A DNA stretch of 64,000 nucleotides, taken from a virus. Below are positions 41,447-50,591 of the stretch, one piece after another. Below the pieces are notes generated by a model. That model saw only the letters and a list, made by a program, of their open reading frames with translations, made no database searches and had not been told where the DNA came from. Location: IMG/VR virus record IMGVR_UViG_3300020179_000026, positions 1 through 64,000 of that record; one strand, written 5' to 3'. Positions within the stretch are counted from its first letter, which is position 1. The number at the start of each line of letters is the position of its first letter. Both the position numbers and the translations under genes were made by a program.

Positions 41447-42679
41447 TTATATACCTCCTGTTGAGGTTACAGTAACAGGATCCGCATTAAGGGATGTGTA
41501 TAAAAAGTTACGAGTTTCTGCCACAAGTCCCTTGAGTGTTATTTGCACAGTGTATCCGTCCGGAATGATTGTATTCACTTTGTTTTGACCTTGACCCAAG
41601 CTGCTTTCATCCTTGAAAGTTATTTCCATGGGACGACGGGATCCCACAAATTGAACTTCCAAACGACTGACGTACGCATATGGCATATATTTGTGACCCG
41701 GCAATGAAACTTCATAAATTACCGGAGGTTCAATCAAGTCCCGGGTAAAACGTATGGGTCGATTTTGGTAAACCAAAAGATAAATCAACTGCCAATTTCT
41801 AATAACATCCTTGTATGTAGCGTGTCCTGTGTTTAAAAGAGGAAATGCCACGGTAATTTCATCTCCGCTGTCTTGAAATTGATAAAATTTTGGTTTTTCA
41901 ATATATGTACCGGGTTCCATGATATTCATTGTACCTGATACATCTTCTGCAATGTTTCTTGAACCTTCCACAAGAGAAGCAGCTCCTAATGCTGTGACAC
42001 CTTCCCCTATGCCACCCACATTTTGGTCACCAAAATCGTTGGCTACTCCATTTTGATAATCCTCAAAATAAGGGAATGTATATTCCCATCCGGTTGGTTC
42101 GGTTATGTAAAGTCCTTCATAAACACGTAAAACACTTCTGGCCCCATCAGATCGAGGAAGACTAAACAATCCTTCGCCTCCTAAAAAATTTCCAAACTTT
42201 TCTTTGGCTGCACCAATGGTGGCACCAAGCTTATCTATGGTGCTTCCTACTGGACCTGACTGGAGAAAATTTTGAACTTTTTGTAATTGTTCGCTTATTC
42301 TTCCTTGTGCTGCAGCATCTACCGATCTTCCAGCCCGTTGAATTAATCCGGTTTTATCAAATAAACCTATGGTCATGGAATTATAAGCAGCTTGGGCTAT
42401 GAGTGCGTTGGTTTTAAGACGTTTTTCACTCAAGGATATGTAAGGAACTTCTTGTCTTTTTGTCAAAGGAGTGTGAGTCCAATAAAAACCGTTGATAACA
42501 TCCACTGGAAACTTGTCTCCCACACGCAATCTTTGAGTGGATCCCGGAGCAATCGAAGAACTTACTGAATATCCGGCCCCAACCAAAACAGGAGGAGCGG
42601 AATCACCAGTTGTGTCCCGACCCTCAAAATTAATAGGGTTATCAGAAAACTTCCATATATCTCCTACAAAGCTTGACAT
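41447..42679 (-). CDS. Baseplate tail-tube cap/initiator, gp48-like
   Basis: A 410-residue protein with an N-terminal strand region, a helical insert (GRISEQLQKVQNFLQSG; DKLGATIGAAKEKFGNFLGG), and a C-terminal beta domain. The latter has SLPGHKYMPYAYVSRLEVQF and IIPDGYTVQITLKGLVAETR, close to the IPDAW-x-V-x-I-x-L-xx-L ending of T4-like gp48. gp48 and gp54 cap the hub and nucleate the tube. It lies between tape measure and gp53 genes, which fits. gp54 rather than gp48 remains possible. Confidence 0.6.
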   Translation of the reverse strand: MSSFVGDIWKFSDNPINFEGRDTTGDSAPPVLVGAGYSVSSSIAPGSTQRLRVGDKFPVDVINGFYWTHTPLTKRQEVPYISLSEKRLKTNALIAQAAYNSMTIGLFDKTGLIQRAGRSVDAAAQGRISEQLQKVQNFLQSGPVGSTIDKLGATIGAAKEKFGNFLGGEGLFSLPRSDGARSVLRVYEGLYITEPTGWEYTFPYFEDYQNGVANDFGDQNVGGIGEGVTALGAASLVEGSRNIAEDVSGTMNIMEPGTYIEKPKFYQFQDSGDEITVAFPLLNTGHATYKDVIRNWQLIYLLVYQNRPIRFTRDLIEPPVIYEVSLPGHKYMPYAYVSRLEVQFVGSRRPMEITFKDESSLGQGQNKVNTIIPDGYTVQITLKGLVAETRNFLYTSLNADPVTVTSTGGI

Positions 42680-42681
42680 GA

Positions 42682-44514
42682 TTAATCACTTTCCCGGTGA
42701 TATCTTCTCAGGTCAGACACCGATGTTGATTGTGGAAAACTATTCATGGAATTTTGAGTCACCACATTGTTTACTATGTTTCTATTATTTGCCATTTGTT
42801 CCATCAGCATGTCAAATTTTTGATTAAGATTTTTAAATTCCCTCAATTGATCCACTGCTATTTTATTGTTTACATTTCCTGTTTTGTTCAGTGTTTCCAC
42901 TTGGTCCCCAAACATGGAAAATGCTTCACTGGTATTGTCTTCTTGCGTTGAAAAAAGATCTTCAATATTTGCAGAAGCAACATTATTTTTTCCTGTAATA
43001 TCGGTCATTTTGGGAGTTGATGTAACGATAGGAGCCGGTCCTGATATTTCAGCCACAGTTGATTCAGTTGCGATGGCTTTTAGTTCATCGGCAACTTTTT
43101 TCATGAAAGGTATTTTTGAAATTTTTTCGGCAAGAGACTTTATTCCTTCTAAAATCATGCTAAAAAAACTTTTAATGTAACCAAAAACTTTGGAAACAAT
43201 AGAACCTATTCCTTTCATCAAGGGAATTGCATATTCAAAAACTTTTTTGAAAGCCACAAATGCAAGATAAACTGGACCTCCCAAAGCTTTGAATAAAAAG
43301 TTTAGGATGGGGCTTAATTTTCCGTCCACTGAGCTGAAAAAATCTTTTAACCCTCCAAAAATTTTTCCTATTCTTTTGAATATTTCTTCCCTGAATTTAC
43401 CAAGATCAAATTTATCAAAAAATTCCATTATTTTTTGTCCTAATTCTTTATTGAACCATCCTACGATCCAACCCACAATCTTACCGGGTATGGAAATAAG
43501 AATGGAAAGAAGTTGGTCTTGTATGGCTTGCAGCCCCTGCAACCATTTTCCTTCTCGGAAAGGTTTGAATATGGCTTCTATCCGATCCCGGATGGTTTCA
43601 AATTTAAAAAGATCCAATCCAAAAATTTCAAAAAAATCAAAAAAGTTCAAAATTCCTTGTGTAAATCCTGTAATTAGTTTTTGAAGAAATGATTTATCTT
43701 TTAATTTTGGATCTGTAAAAGCTTGAACTAATCCAACTATGGTTTCAAAAATAACCAGAACCGGTCCCAAAAGTTTTCCAAAAAGTCTTCCCACTTTTAT
43801 TGCTATTTGAAAAACTTTAGAAGCAACCCGTACGTAATCTTCAATAAGTTTAAACACCACAGGAAATTTTTTCATCATTTGCATCACCAACAACGGACCT
43901 TTTCCGGCTTCAATAACCTTAAAAATTCTTCCTACTGTATCAAAAAACTTAGATATAGGTTTTATAATATTTTTATCCAACAACCCTCCAATAAACTTTA
44001 CAAATTTTATTTCACGTATGGGTTTTAGTATCTCCAAAAATTTTAATTTAAGGGCAGAAAAAATATCCTTTATGAATTTTCCCAGTTTTGTTTCGCTCAA
44101 AAATAGGTTCAATCCTTTTAAAATTTTTCCTATTTGAGCAATAGCTCCGGCTATAATTCCAGCCAATAGTGCAAGTGCACCTAGAATCATTTTCAACCAC
44201 TTATTTGATGCTTCTTCAATTTTTGCAAAAGTTGGAGAAAGAACAAGATCTTCTACTTCCTTGCTTTTAAATTCGGGACGACCTACTTTTTCCTCTCCTT
44301 TGGGAAACACGATATCTTTTATGGATCGGGCAAGAATTTTGGACATGGTTTCCCACCGGCGCTTTTCCGTGGTGGAAAGTGTTGAGGAAAGCTTATCGTC
44401 CTCGCCTATGATGGTATCTTCTTTTCCTTCCTTTTTTCCTTGGGTGAAGGAAGCCAGTCTATCTACAGTTTCAGAAAGAGTTTTTAAGAGATTGATCGTC
44501 TCATCACTTGTCAT
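42682..44514 (-). CDS. Tail tape-measure protein, gp29-like
   Basis: A 610-residue, almost entirely helical protein with long amphipathic and hydrophobic segments: WLKMILGALALLAGIIAGAI (about 105-124) and many F/I/K-rich stretches (KFFDTVGRIFKVIEAG; ILSIPGKIVGWIVGWF). The N- and C-termini are hydrophilic, with Asn/Gln-rich ends. This is the usual look of a tape-measure protein. Using about 1.5 angstrom per residue, it predicts a tail near 90 nm, like T4 (gp29, 590 residues). It follows the gp26-family chaperone/hub genes as in T4-like phages. A TAAATA box is 6 bases before the ATG. Confidence 0.75.
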   Translation of the reverse strand: MTSDETINLLKTLSETVDRLASFTQGKKEGKEDTIIGEDDKLSSTLSTTEKRRWETMSKILARSIKDIVFPKGEEKVGRPEFKSKEVEDLVLSPTFAKIEEASNKWLKMILGALALLAGIIAGAIAQIGKILKGLNLFLSETKLGKFIKDIFSALKLKFLEILKPIREIKFVKFIGGLLDKNIIKPISKFFDTVGRIFKVIEAGKGPLLVMQMMKKFPVVFKLIEDYVRVASKVFQIAIKVGRLFGKLLGPVLVIFETIVGLVQAFTDPKLKDKSFLQKLITGFTQGILNFFDFFEIFGLDLFKFETIRDRIEAIFKPFREGKWLQGLQAIQDQLLSILISIPGKIVGWIVGWFNKELGQKIMEFFDKFDLGKFREEIFKRIGKIFGGLKDFFSSVDGKLSPILNFLFKALGGPVYLAFVAFKKVFEYAIPLMKGIGSIVSKVFGYIKSFFSMILEGIKSLAEKISKIPFMKKVADELKAIATESTVAEISGPAPIVTSTPKMTDITGKNNVASANIEDLFSTQEDNTSEAFSMFGDQVETLNKTGNVNNKIAVDQLREFKNLNQKFDMLMEQMANNRNIVNNVVTQNSMNSFPQSTSVSDLRRYHRESD

Positions 44515-44520
44515 CCAAAA

Positions 44521-44526
44521 TATTTA
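44521..44526 (-). promoter_or_regulatory. Late-promoter box, 6 nt before ATG 44514
   Basis: ACTAAATATTTTGGATG on the minus strand, in the 27-base gap after the upstream gene. Confidence 0.6.
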
Positions 44527-44541
44527 GTAAAAAAATACTTT

Positions 44542-45318
44542 TTAGACGTTGGAGAAGAAACTCGTATCTAGATTCAAATCAACAGTTTGCTCGCCTATTT
44601 TCTGGCTGGTTATATTATTTTCTAAATTTTTGATATTTGAAATAAATCCCAGTATTTTCTGAACAAGCGAAGCCGTAAGACTTTCCACTGTGCGGATGTT
44701 CTGGGCTATAGTCTGTCCTTTAAGATCCAAAACTATTGGTTCTTTTTCAGTAAGTTCGATGGTTGTTATGTATTTGGCCAGTTCCAGTATGTAAATTTCA
44801 CTTAGAAGCTTTTGAATCTTGGAATCGTTCTCAAATTCAGCAGAGCGATACTTCAGATAAGAATCCAGAATTTTGTTTTCCTCCTCAATCGAAGGAACAC
44901 TGCAATTCACGGTTATTGGACCCTGTGTAAAAGTTTCTTTATATTTTATTTCCGTGTTTTTGTCAAAATTATCCAGTATTTTTTGAAGATTTACCTCTAT
45001 GGTTTCACCATCCTTATCAACTTTTTGAACGGGGCCAAACGAATGTACTCGAAGAGCCATGATGATCAGAGCCCGATCACTCACAAGTAAGCTTTTGTCC
45101 TCGCTATTCTCCAAAAGAATGCTGTTGATCACCTTTGGATACAGAAATGCAGCCTTGGAACCGGATGCAGCCGCTTCAATAAGATCCTTTTGTTGCTTTG
45201 CAGTGAGCGGTGTGAACTTGCCAGTTTCTTTTTTGCTCAGAATATAACAGTCCGCTTTATCTGACGCTGAATATTCCTTTAATTTGCTTAAAACCTTGTC
45301 TAAATTCAATTCTGCCAT
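44542..45318 (-). CDS. Baseplate hub / tail-assembly protein of the gp26 family
   Basis: A 258-residue protein containing FTPLTAKQQKDLIEAAASG followed by VINSILLENSEDKSLLVSDR and ALIIMALRVHSFG. This conserved block (PLTxKQQKxLI, ILEN, DRxxIIxxLR) is what I recall from the T4_baseplate family that includes gp26 of T4-like phages. The rest is charged and helical. In T4 gp26 is needed for hub assembly and is encoded near the tape measure. Here it directly precedes the tape-measure gene, supporting a role as assembly partner. Confidence 0.6.
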   Translation of the reverse strand: MAELNLDKVLSKLKEYSASDKADCYILSKKETGKFTPLTAKQQKDLIEAAASGSKAAFLYPKVINSILLENSEDKSLLVSDRALIIMALRVHSFGPVQKVDKDGETIEVNLQKILDNFDKNTEIKYKETFTQGPITVNCSVPSIEEENKILDSYLKYRSAEFENDSKIQKLLSEIYILELAKYITTIELTEKEPIVLDLKGQTIAQNIRTVESLTASLVQKILGFISNIKNLENNITSQKIGEQTVDLNLDTSFFSNV

Positions 45319-45339
45319 ATAATTAATTAACCCAGAGTT

Positions 45340-46191
45340 TTATTTTTCAATACCATTTTTCTTTTGCATCTGTTCTATGGTGTCCAATTCTTTTTTATAT
45401 AAATTCAAGTGCAGTTCTGCCTCAATTATTGTCATATTTTTAAGATCAGACAGGGAAAAACGCAACCTTCTTATCAAAATATACTCCAATTCATAGATGC
45501 TCATCAGGTCATAATTGAAAATTGACACAAGATATTGTACAAGAGATTCATTGTAAGGATTTAATTTTATATTTTTAAAATCTTTGATGTCCATGTCCTC
45601 AAAGAGACACGTATTTTCAAAAATTTTAACTATTTTTTGTGTAAATTTTATAATTTCCCCGGAAAAGCTGGCATCCAAACTCTGCAGTACCCTGTCCTTG
45701 TCATAAGGAGTCAGTTCAGAGAAGTTTATGTTGTCTTTGCCTATCTTCAGGGTGCGAATATTACGGCTTATAACGTCAAAATTCTCGTCCGGAAGCAGAT
45801 TGTGAGGCAATCCCATGCATAATTCCAGATTTTTGTTACAAACATACTGATCATCACATTCTTTTATCAGGGATGAAAAGTTTAAAATCCGATTTATGTT
45901 GTGTTTGTAAACAACTGGATCGCCCTTTTCATTTCGACCCTCCAATTTTACAGTATCCCCGTAACAATAAGAACGTAACTGACAAAGAATGGGCAACATG
46001 TCCAACACGTGATAACTTTTGGGTTCCACTGCAAGAGTGTTTACAAGGTTTTCCACACACTTGGAAAATCCTATCACGTCGTTGTTTTTTATGTATTTGC
46101 TTATGGTTTTGCTTGTTTGGAAATCAATTTCCCGGAAATACTCGTACTTTCCTGTTGAAGGTATGAGAACCTTGCAAAGAAAACTTTTCAT
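45340..46191 (-). CDS. Putative hub-assembly protein (gp26/gp51-type)
   Basis: A 283-residue protein: MKSFLCKVLIPSTGKYEYFR at the start, then LPILCQLRSYCYGDTVKLEG, then a helical C-terminal half ending in FSLSDLKNMTIIEAELHLNL. The order (N-terminal short beta part with PSTGK, a QLR-S-x-GD stretch, then helices) resembles T4-like gp51/gp26 hub-assembly factors. It is coupled to the upstream tube-fold gene (stop, 2 bases, ATG) and followed by the gp26-family gene. Family assignment is tentative. Confidence 0.45.
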   Translation of the reverse strand: MKSFLCKVLIPSTGKYEYFREIDFQTSKTISKYIKNNDVIGFSKCVENLVNTLAVEPKSYHVLDMLPILCQLRSYCYGDTVKLEGRNEKGDPVVYKHNINRILNFSSLIKECDDQYVCNKNLELCMGLPHNLLPDENFDVISRNIRTLKIGKDNINFSELTPYDKDRVLQSLDASFSGEIIKFTQKIVKIFENTCLFEDMDIKDFKNIKLNPYNESLVQYLVSIFNYDLMSIYELEYILIRRLRFSLSDLKNMTIIEAELHLNLYKKELDTIEQMQKKNGIEK

Positions 46192-46193
46192 AA

Positions 46194-47084
46194 TTAAAAG
46201 AATCCAGCTATATTGGTGGGTAGATTCCCTGTAGTGAAGCTGTTGCCCTGTTGGAACGGTGAAACATTCGGAATTGTTCCTGTGCTGATGCGATTAATGA
46301 TGTTGGGCAGGGCCAAATAAAGATTGGAATGCACGGTATAATTTGTATAAGTCCAAAAAGTTTGATATTTTTCATATTCAGTGTCGGGAGAATAGCTTAA
46401 ACTTTGATCGCTCAGTCCAATCGGAACGCAATTGTAAAAAGTCCAAACCTTACGAGGTATTTGACTTATTCTTTGATATGATCTTGTGTATTGAAGAATA
46501 GTTATTGTTGATTTTATGTTGCGCTGATCGTTTTCTCCACCCTCACGGGCCACAAAACCATAGTGACTGGCCAAAATCACCCAGGGACGAATCACCATGT
46601 CCATGAAAGAAGTGTTGGTTTCCCGAAATTCTATGACCAACGGCAAGCCCGTATAATCCGTTCGGTTGCCAGCCAATACCCCAGGAATAAATCCCCGGTT
46701 ATTTTTTATGGCCAAACTTTGAACATCGAACTTTTCGTTGGGGATGTTCACACCTTGTGCAAAAAGACAGCCAATAACCTTCTGATAAAAGTAGCTGGTG
46801 AGAATTCCTTTTGGTTGAGAAATGTCCCAACCTTTTCGAGCACCATCTGTATACTCCAAGTTTTGTATGATATCACTGGAAATGGCCCGGGGATAAGGAT
46901 CAATCAAAACAACCCATTGGCTGTTCATGGGTATGGAACTGAACCAACTTTCCATTTGCACAAGGAAATACTCCTGTGCGCTGATTAGGGGAACACCGGG
47001 TATATTAAATCCGAAAAGACTGCTTATCTGGGGCGCGAAAAGAGGATTTTGTCCGTTGGCAAGACCCCGGACATTGTCACTCAA
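46194..47084 (-). CDS. Tail-tube-fold baseplate protein (gp54/gp19-like)
   Basis: A protein of at least 296 residues with WVVLIDPYPRAISS, GVNIPNEKFDVQS, PLVIEFRETNTSFMDMVIRP, and PRKVWTFYNCVPIGLSDQSL. These resemble tube-initiator proteins that share the gp19 fold. The start is unclear: the first standard start is TTG 47084, but the frame is open and protein-like upstream (NPITDAIRGLSDN). An AUU codon at 47117 lies 8 bases after a strong GGAGG. The ATG at 47122 is out of frame and gives a 6-residue peptide. The true protein may therefore be 307 residues with a rare AUU start. Confidence 0.6.
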   Translation of the reverse strand: MSDNVRGLANGQNPLFAPQISSLFGFNIPGVPLISAQEYFLVQMESWFSSIPMNSQWVVLIDPYPRAISSDIIQNLEYTDGARKGWDISQPKGILTSYFYQKVIGCLFAQGVNIPNEKFDVQSLAIKNNRGFIPGVLAGNRTDYTGLPLVIEFRETNTSFMDMVIRPWVILASHYGFVAREGGENDQRNIKSTITILQYTRSYQRISQIPRKVWTFYNCVPIGLSDQSLSYSPDTEYEKYQTFWTYTNYTVHSNLYLALPNIINRISTGTIPNVSPFQQGNSFTTGNLPTNIAGFF

Positions 47085-47128
47085 GCCACGAATGGCGTCT
47101 GTTATGGGGTTATTAATATCATTATCCT

Positions 47129-47145
47129 CCCCTAATATTTAGGGG
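47129..47145 (-). promoter_or_regulatory. Hairpin overlapping Shine-Dalgarno of the tube-initiator gene
   Basis: Perfect inverted repeat CCCCTAA / TTAGGGG with a 3-base loop. On the minus strand its right arm GGGG is part of GGGGAGG, so folding would hide the Shine-Dalgarno. A TAAATA box is embedded in the left arm and loop. Confidence 0.55.
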
Positions 47146-47151
47146 ATGGTA

Positions 47152-47703
47152 TTAGCTTTGAAAGGTGCGGCGGAAGTACTGATAAGCAACCGTCATTGTG
47201 AATGTCACAAATTCACCACCGTTGGTGATATCATATTCCAGCGGGCCAAGGGTACGAGGAGATACCCCGACCAGCTGGTATTGTGCAACGCGGTTCAGCT
47301 GGTTGTCCAACTGAACAAGATCAATGACGGATGTTTGCTTGGCCGCAAAATAGTTGCCGGTGCTGGTGACATCATCAAACACGTCCCGGGTCCAATTCTG
47401 GAATTTTTGATAAAGTTGCGTTTTTTGATCGCAATAGAATTCCATGCTGTAACCTTCACTGCCGGTGTATTTGGCACTGCCCGGGATGTGGAAATCCAAC
47501 CCCATATAAGGAACAGTCACTTCAGTGATTTCACGGCCGGGAAGTGTTGCGGTACGAACATAAACCAGATCATCTTCGTTATAGACTTGGCTGCTGCTGT
47601 CACCCGGATTGATGTTGATTACACGAAAATTAAACTTACGAGCGAAATCACGTTCAGTTACTACCCGGTAGAAATTTTGAATTGTCTGTTGTGTATCGGC
47701 CAT
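47152..47703 (-). CDS. 19: Tail tube protein, gp19-like
   Basis: A 183-residue protein (T4 gp19: 163). Recognisable segments are FARKFNFRVININPG, DDLVYVRTATLPGREITEV, YMGLDFHIPG, YSMEFYCDQ and VYDIT-like YDITNGGEFVTFTMTVAYQY. These follow the tube-monomer pattern of T4-like cyanophages. It lines the tail channel. Codon choice is GC-richer, fitting an abundant protein. A TAAATA box lies 6 bases before the ATG. Confidence 0.75.
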   Translation of the reverse strand: MADTQQTIQNFYRVVTERDFARKFNFRVININPGDSSSQVYNEDDLVYVRTATLPGREITEVTVPYMGLDFHIPGSAKYTGSEGYSMEFYCDQKTQLYQKFQNWTRDVFDDVTSTGNYFAAKQTSVIDLVQLDNQLNRVAQYQLVGVSPRTLGPLEYDITNGGEFVTFTMTVAYQYFRRTFQS

Positions 47704-47709
47704 ATAATA

Positions 47710-47715
47710 TATTTA
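47710..47715 (-). promoter_or_regulatory. Late-promoter box, 6 nt before ATG 47703
   Basis: AATAAATATATTATATG on the minus strand; overlaps the stop region of the upstream gene. Confidence 0.6.
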
Positions 47716-48111
47716 TTCCAAAGTTAACAAATACTTTAATTTATTTAGATCTGCAACGATTTCTTCCACAATGTTTTGGGCATCGGTATCATTTGGATTC
47801 AAAATCGGACACTCTTTATTTGTAAAAACTCCTATGTATTGGTTTATTTTTGCCAAAATATTTTCAACTGAATAAGGTTCCAATGTCAAATTCAAGGGAC
47901 GATATTCAAAGTTGCGATAACGGCCCAGAAGCGTTTCCACCAATTTATCAAAGCTTTTTCCCAGGTCCTTTCCGATCTTGTCGAAAGCTTCATGCTGGGC
48001 AAAACTGAATGTTTGCCAGTGAAAAAGCTTCAGTTGGGCACTGCATTCCAAAGCCGCATGAATAATAACTGTGGGATCATATCCAGCCTGTATTTTAATG
48101 ACCTTTATCAC
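47713..48111 (-). CDS. Dps/ferritin-like helical protein (DUF5856-like)
   Basis: The GTG at 48111 is chosen as start: a TATAAATA box lies 5 bases before it, whereas the longer frame to 48144 runs through a terminator. The 132-residue product has ECSAQLKLFHWQTFSFAQHE followed by AFDKIGKDLGKSFDKLVETL. This resembles the first helices of Dps-type ferritin-like proteins (LHWxxxG...H...), and also a phage/giant-virus family I recall as DUF5856 (KLFHWQTxSYAxHxA). The His, Glu and Asp are in places that could bind metal. Its function beside sheath and tube genes is unknown. Confidence 0.6.
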   Translation of the reverse strand: MIKVIKIQAGYDPTVIIHAALECSAQLKLFHWQTFSFAQHEAFDKIGKDLGKSFDKLVETLLGRYRNFEYRPLNLTLEPYSVENILAKINQYIGVFTNKECPILNPNDTDAQNIVEEIVADLNKLKYLLTLE

Positions 48112-48116
48112 GTTAG

Positions 48117-48122
48117 TATTTA
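48117..48122 (-). promoter_or_regulatory. Late-promoter box TATAAATA, 5 nt before GTG 48111
   Basis: TTATAAATACTAACGTG on the minus strand, starting where the T-run of the sheath terminator ends. Confidence 0.65.
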
Positions 48123-48156
48123 TAATAAAACACCCCGCTTTCAACGGCGGGGTGTT
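48123..48156 (-). terminator. Rho-independent terminator after sheath gene
   Basis: 10-bp stem AACACCCCGC / GCGGGGTGTT with an 8-base loop (48129-48156), followed on the minus strand by TTTTATTATA. It begins 23 bases after the sheath stop codon. Confidence 0.85.
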
Positions 48157-48178
48157 CTATAATTTTTATGTTATTCGA

Positions 48179-50551
48179 TTAGGAAACCAGCTCTTGGAAG
48201 TCTTGTCCGGTCCTTGTGGCATAGAAGTTAACAAGGATGAACTCGGCTGCCCTGACAGGTTTAATGTATATGTCCACGACTAGTTCGTTTTGATCTATAA
48301 CGTCAGGCGTATTATTTCTTTCGTCACAGATAATCAAGTAGTCGTATACACCCTGTGTATTCTTGGCCAATTCGAATATCGGTGTCAGAACGTTTATGAC
48401 TTGCGTTCTTGTGAACAAAGTATTCGGTTCGAACAAGAAGAACTTGATGGTGTTCCTTGTGGCCACTTCCAGGTACAAAAACAATCGACGCACGTTGATA
48501 CGATCAAACGCACTGGGTTTCTTTAGCAGGGTTTTTTGACCGAAAATCACAAAACCCTCGGCTGGGAAGAATGCTACCGGATTTATATTGATCTTATATA
48601 GTTGATCCCGATGTTTCTGGGTAGGGTAAATTGGAAGATCGTTGACACCCAGCAAAACGCCACGTGTGAATCCGGCCGGGGCAAACCACGGCTGGAAATT
48701 ATCGTCTGTGTTGGCCATGGCTGCACCAGCAAAACCGGAGAATGGCACATAAGTTTGTTTACCCAGACCGTCATCATACACCTTGGGGAAGGTAGCATAG
48801 GTACAGGCATAACTGCTGTTCAGCAGGCTGTACAAGTGACGGAGCGGCCAATAAATGTGTTGATTGAAATTCTTTGTTTCATCATCAATTACCTTGGCAT
48901 TTTCACCTTGCACAAAAATGTTTCGTAGGGGATCTGCCACAAACAGATGATCCTTTCGGACATTTTGAGCGAAATTGGTGTATACACTGGCAACCGTGTT
49001 ATAGTTTTCACGGATGCTTAGAGCATTTCCATCAAGGGCTTCGTTATTTGTTTTGTAGAAACCATCCATGTCCAGAGGAATAGTGTCATCAAAAACATCA
49101 GCTCCGCTTAGAGTTTGAACGTTGTACCTAGAAGCAGCAAACACCGTTCCCAATCCACCTTCCAGAGTAAGACTAAGATTGTAAAGATCAGGATTTTCCA
49201 GAAGTGTAAACACACGCTCCAATTTTGTGGGGACACTACCAATCAGCTTTTTGTCTGCCACGGTAGTGTCAAATGCACCAAAGCTGTGAATAGCGTCTGC
49301 CCTGCGAATGATTCCAGCACTTAAAATTCCATTAACAATTCCACTGGGGGCACCTACACGTGTTTCATAGGTTTGTTGAGTATCAACAAATCCATCACTG
49401 TTATAAGGTATGCCAAGATTAGGATTCAGTAGACGAACCTTCTTACTGGGATTGCCCCCGCTGTTGAGCCATGTTTTTGTATTGCGATTAGTAATAAAGG
49501 AATTGATGAACACAGTCATGTTTGGACTGTCATCTTCCCTTGTACCTAGATAAAAAGTTACCGGAGGTCCGCCTGCTTCGCTGTTGATTTGACGCCAGTA
49601 ATCCAAGCTACCGGTGTAGCTTTCGGAAAGAGTATAATCCAGTGTGATGACATCCGGAGAAAACACGCTTTGACGCAACTTGAACAAACCCACAATCAAG
49701 GTGTCATCAAACTGTCGTGTGCTAATGTCAAAAGTAGGAATATTTTCCATGACCTCACTGACGCTGTTGCCCAGACCAAATTGTGTGGCACTTAGAGGAA
49801 AGTTCAGACGAGTGCGAGGAACATTTAAAAAGTTAGAGGTAAATCCAGTCTTGGAATCGACGCTTTTAACCTGACTGATTCCGTCAAATCGAGTAGCCGG
49901 ATTCAGATTAGTGTTGTCAATTATTCCCAGATAATAACCTTCAAACTTTTCGTTGATGCTGGTTTGAGCCTTGTTTAAGACTATCATACCGGCATTGGCC
50001 AATTGTGTAAGTTTATTGCTCCCGGTGGAGTTAAAGGTGAATTGTGTCGGCTCGTTTTTCCAATTTGTGAAAGCCTCACCGTTTAATATGCTTTGATATT
50101 CTTCAGAAGTCAGTTCAATATGAGTGGGTTGACCTAAGAAATAGGTGTGAGCCGCAGACAATCCGATACCTGACAAATTGGGAGAAACAAATTCATTTTC
50201 GTTGAAATACGCACCTTTATACGATGTTACTGGGTATACCAAAGCAGAATAAGAATCCGTAAATCCCACTCCACTGCCGCTACCATAGGGCATACGGCTG
50301 ATTAAAACCTCTGCCTGACTCTGGAACATGGATTTAACCGTATGATAAAAATAACGTTCCGCTGCATTGGTAGGCTTACCATAAATTTGTTCAAATTCGC
50401 TCAAACTTGTGGGTTGTAGAATTTCGTCAATAGGACCTTGTGGTGCAAAACCAGGTATCAAAACCGTTGTGGGTACGTTAATTACTGGTCGCAAAGAAAG
50501 ATCAACTTCATTAATTTCAACTCCGGGACTTTGAATTGTACGCTTTGGCAT
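48179..50551 (-). CDS. 18: Tail sheath protein, gp18-like
   Basis: A 790-residue protein (T4 gp18: 659). The N-terminus (SPGVEINEVDLSLRPVINVP followed by TTVLIPGFAPQGP) and PTSLSEFEQIYGKP match contractile sheath proteins. The C-terminus (FVIFGQKTLLKKPSAFDRIN; VRRLFLYLEVATRNTIKFFL; FEPNTLFTRTQVINVLTPIF) is the conserved handshake-forming domain. Extra length lies in the central protruding domains. A TATAAATA box is 6 bases before the ATG and a strong terminator follows. Confidence 0.9.
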   Translation of the reverse strand: MPKRTIQSPGVEINEVDLSLRPVINVPTTVLIPGFAPQGPIDEILQPTSLSEFEQIYGKPTNAAERYFYHTVKSMFQSQAEVLISRMPYGSGSGVGFTDSYSALVYPVTSYKGAYFNENEFVSPNLSGIGLSAAHTYFLGQPTHIELTSEEYQSILNGEAFTNWKNEPTQFTFNSTGSNKLTQLANAGMIVLNKAQTSINEKFEGYYLGIIDNTNLNPATRFDGISQVKSVDSKTGFTSNFLNVPRTRLNFPLSATQFGLGNSVSEVMENIPTFDISTRQFDDTLIVGLFKLRQSVFSPDVITLDYTLSESYTGSLDYWRQINSEAGGPPVTFYLGTREDDSPNMTVFINSFITNRNTKTWLNSGGNPSKKVRLLNPNLGIPYNSDGFVDTQQTYETRVGAPSGIVNGILSAGIIRRADAIHSFGAFDTTVADKKLIGSVPTKLERVFTLLENPDLYNLSLTLEGGLGTVFAASRYNVQTLSGADVFDDTIPLDMDGFYKTNNEALDGNALSIRENYNTVASVYTNFAQNVRKDHLFVADPLRNIFVQGENAKVIDDETKNFNQHIYWPLRHLYSLLNSSYACTYATFPKVYDDGLGKQTYVPFSGFAGAAMANTDDNFQPWFAPAGFTRGVLLGVNDLPIYPTQKHRDQLYKININPVAFFPAEGFVIFGQKTLLKKPSAFDRINVRRLFLYLEVATRNTIKFFLFEPNTLFTRTQVINVLTPIFELAKNTQGVYDYLIICDERNNTPDVIDQNELVVDIYIKPVRAAEFILVNFYATRTGQDFQELVS

Positions 50552-50557
50552 ATAAAT

Positions 50558-50563
50558 TATTTA
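50558..50563 (-). promoter_or_regulatory. Late-promoter box TATAAATA, 6 nt before ATG 50551
   Basis: ATATAAATAATTTATATG on the minus strand, directly before the sheath start and without Shine-Dalgarno. Confidence 0.65.
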
Positions 50564-50591
50564 TATTTTTTCGGAAATTTTTTTCCTTTAT

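Noticed and set aside
47129-47145. Terminator after the tube gene
   Set aside because: The stem is only 7 bp and no T-run follows; it overlaps a Shine-Dalgarno, so a translational role is likelier.
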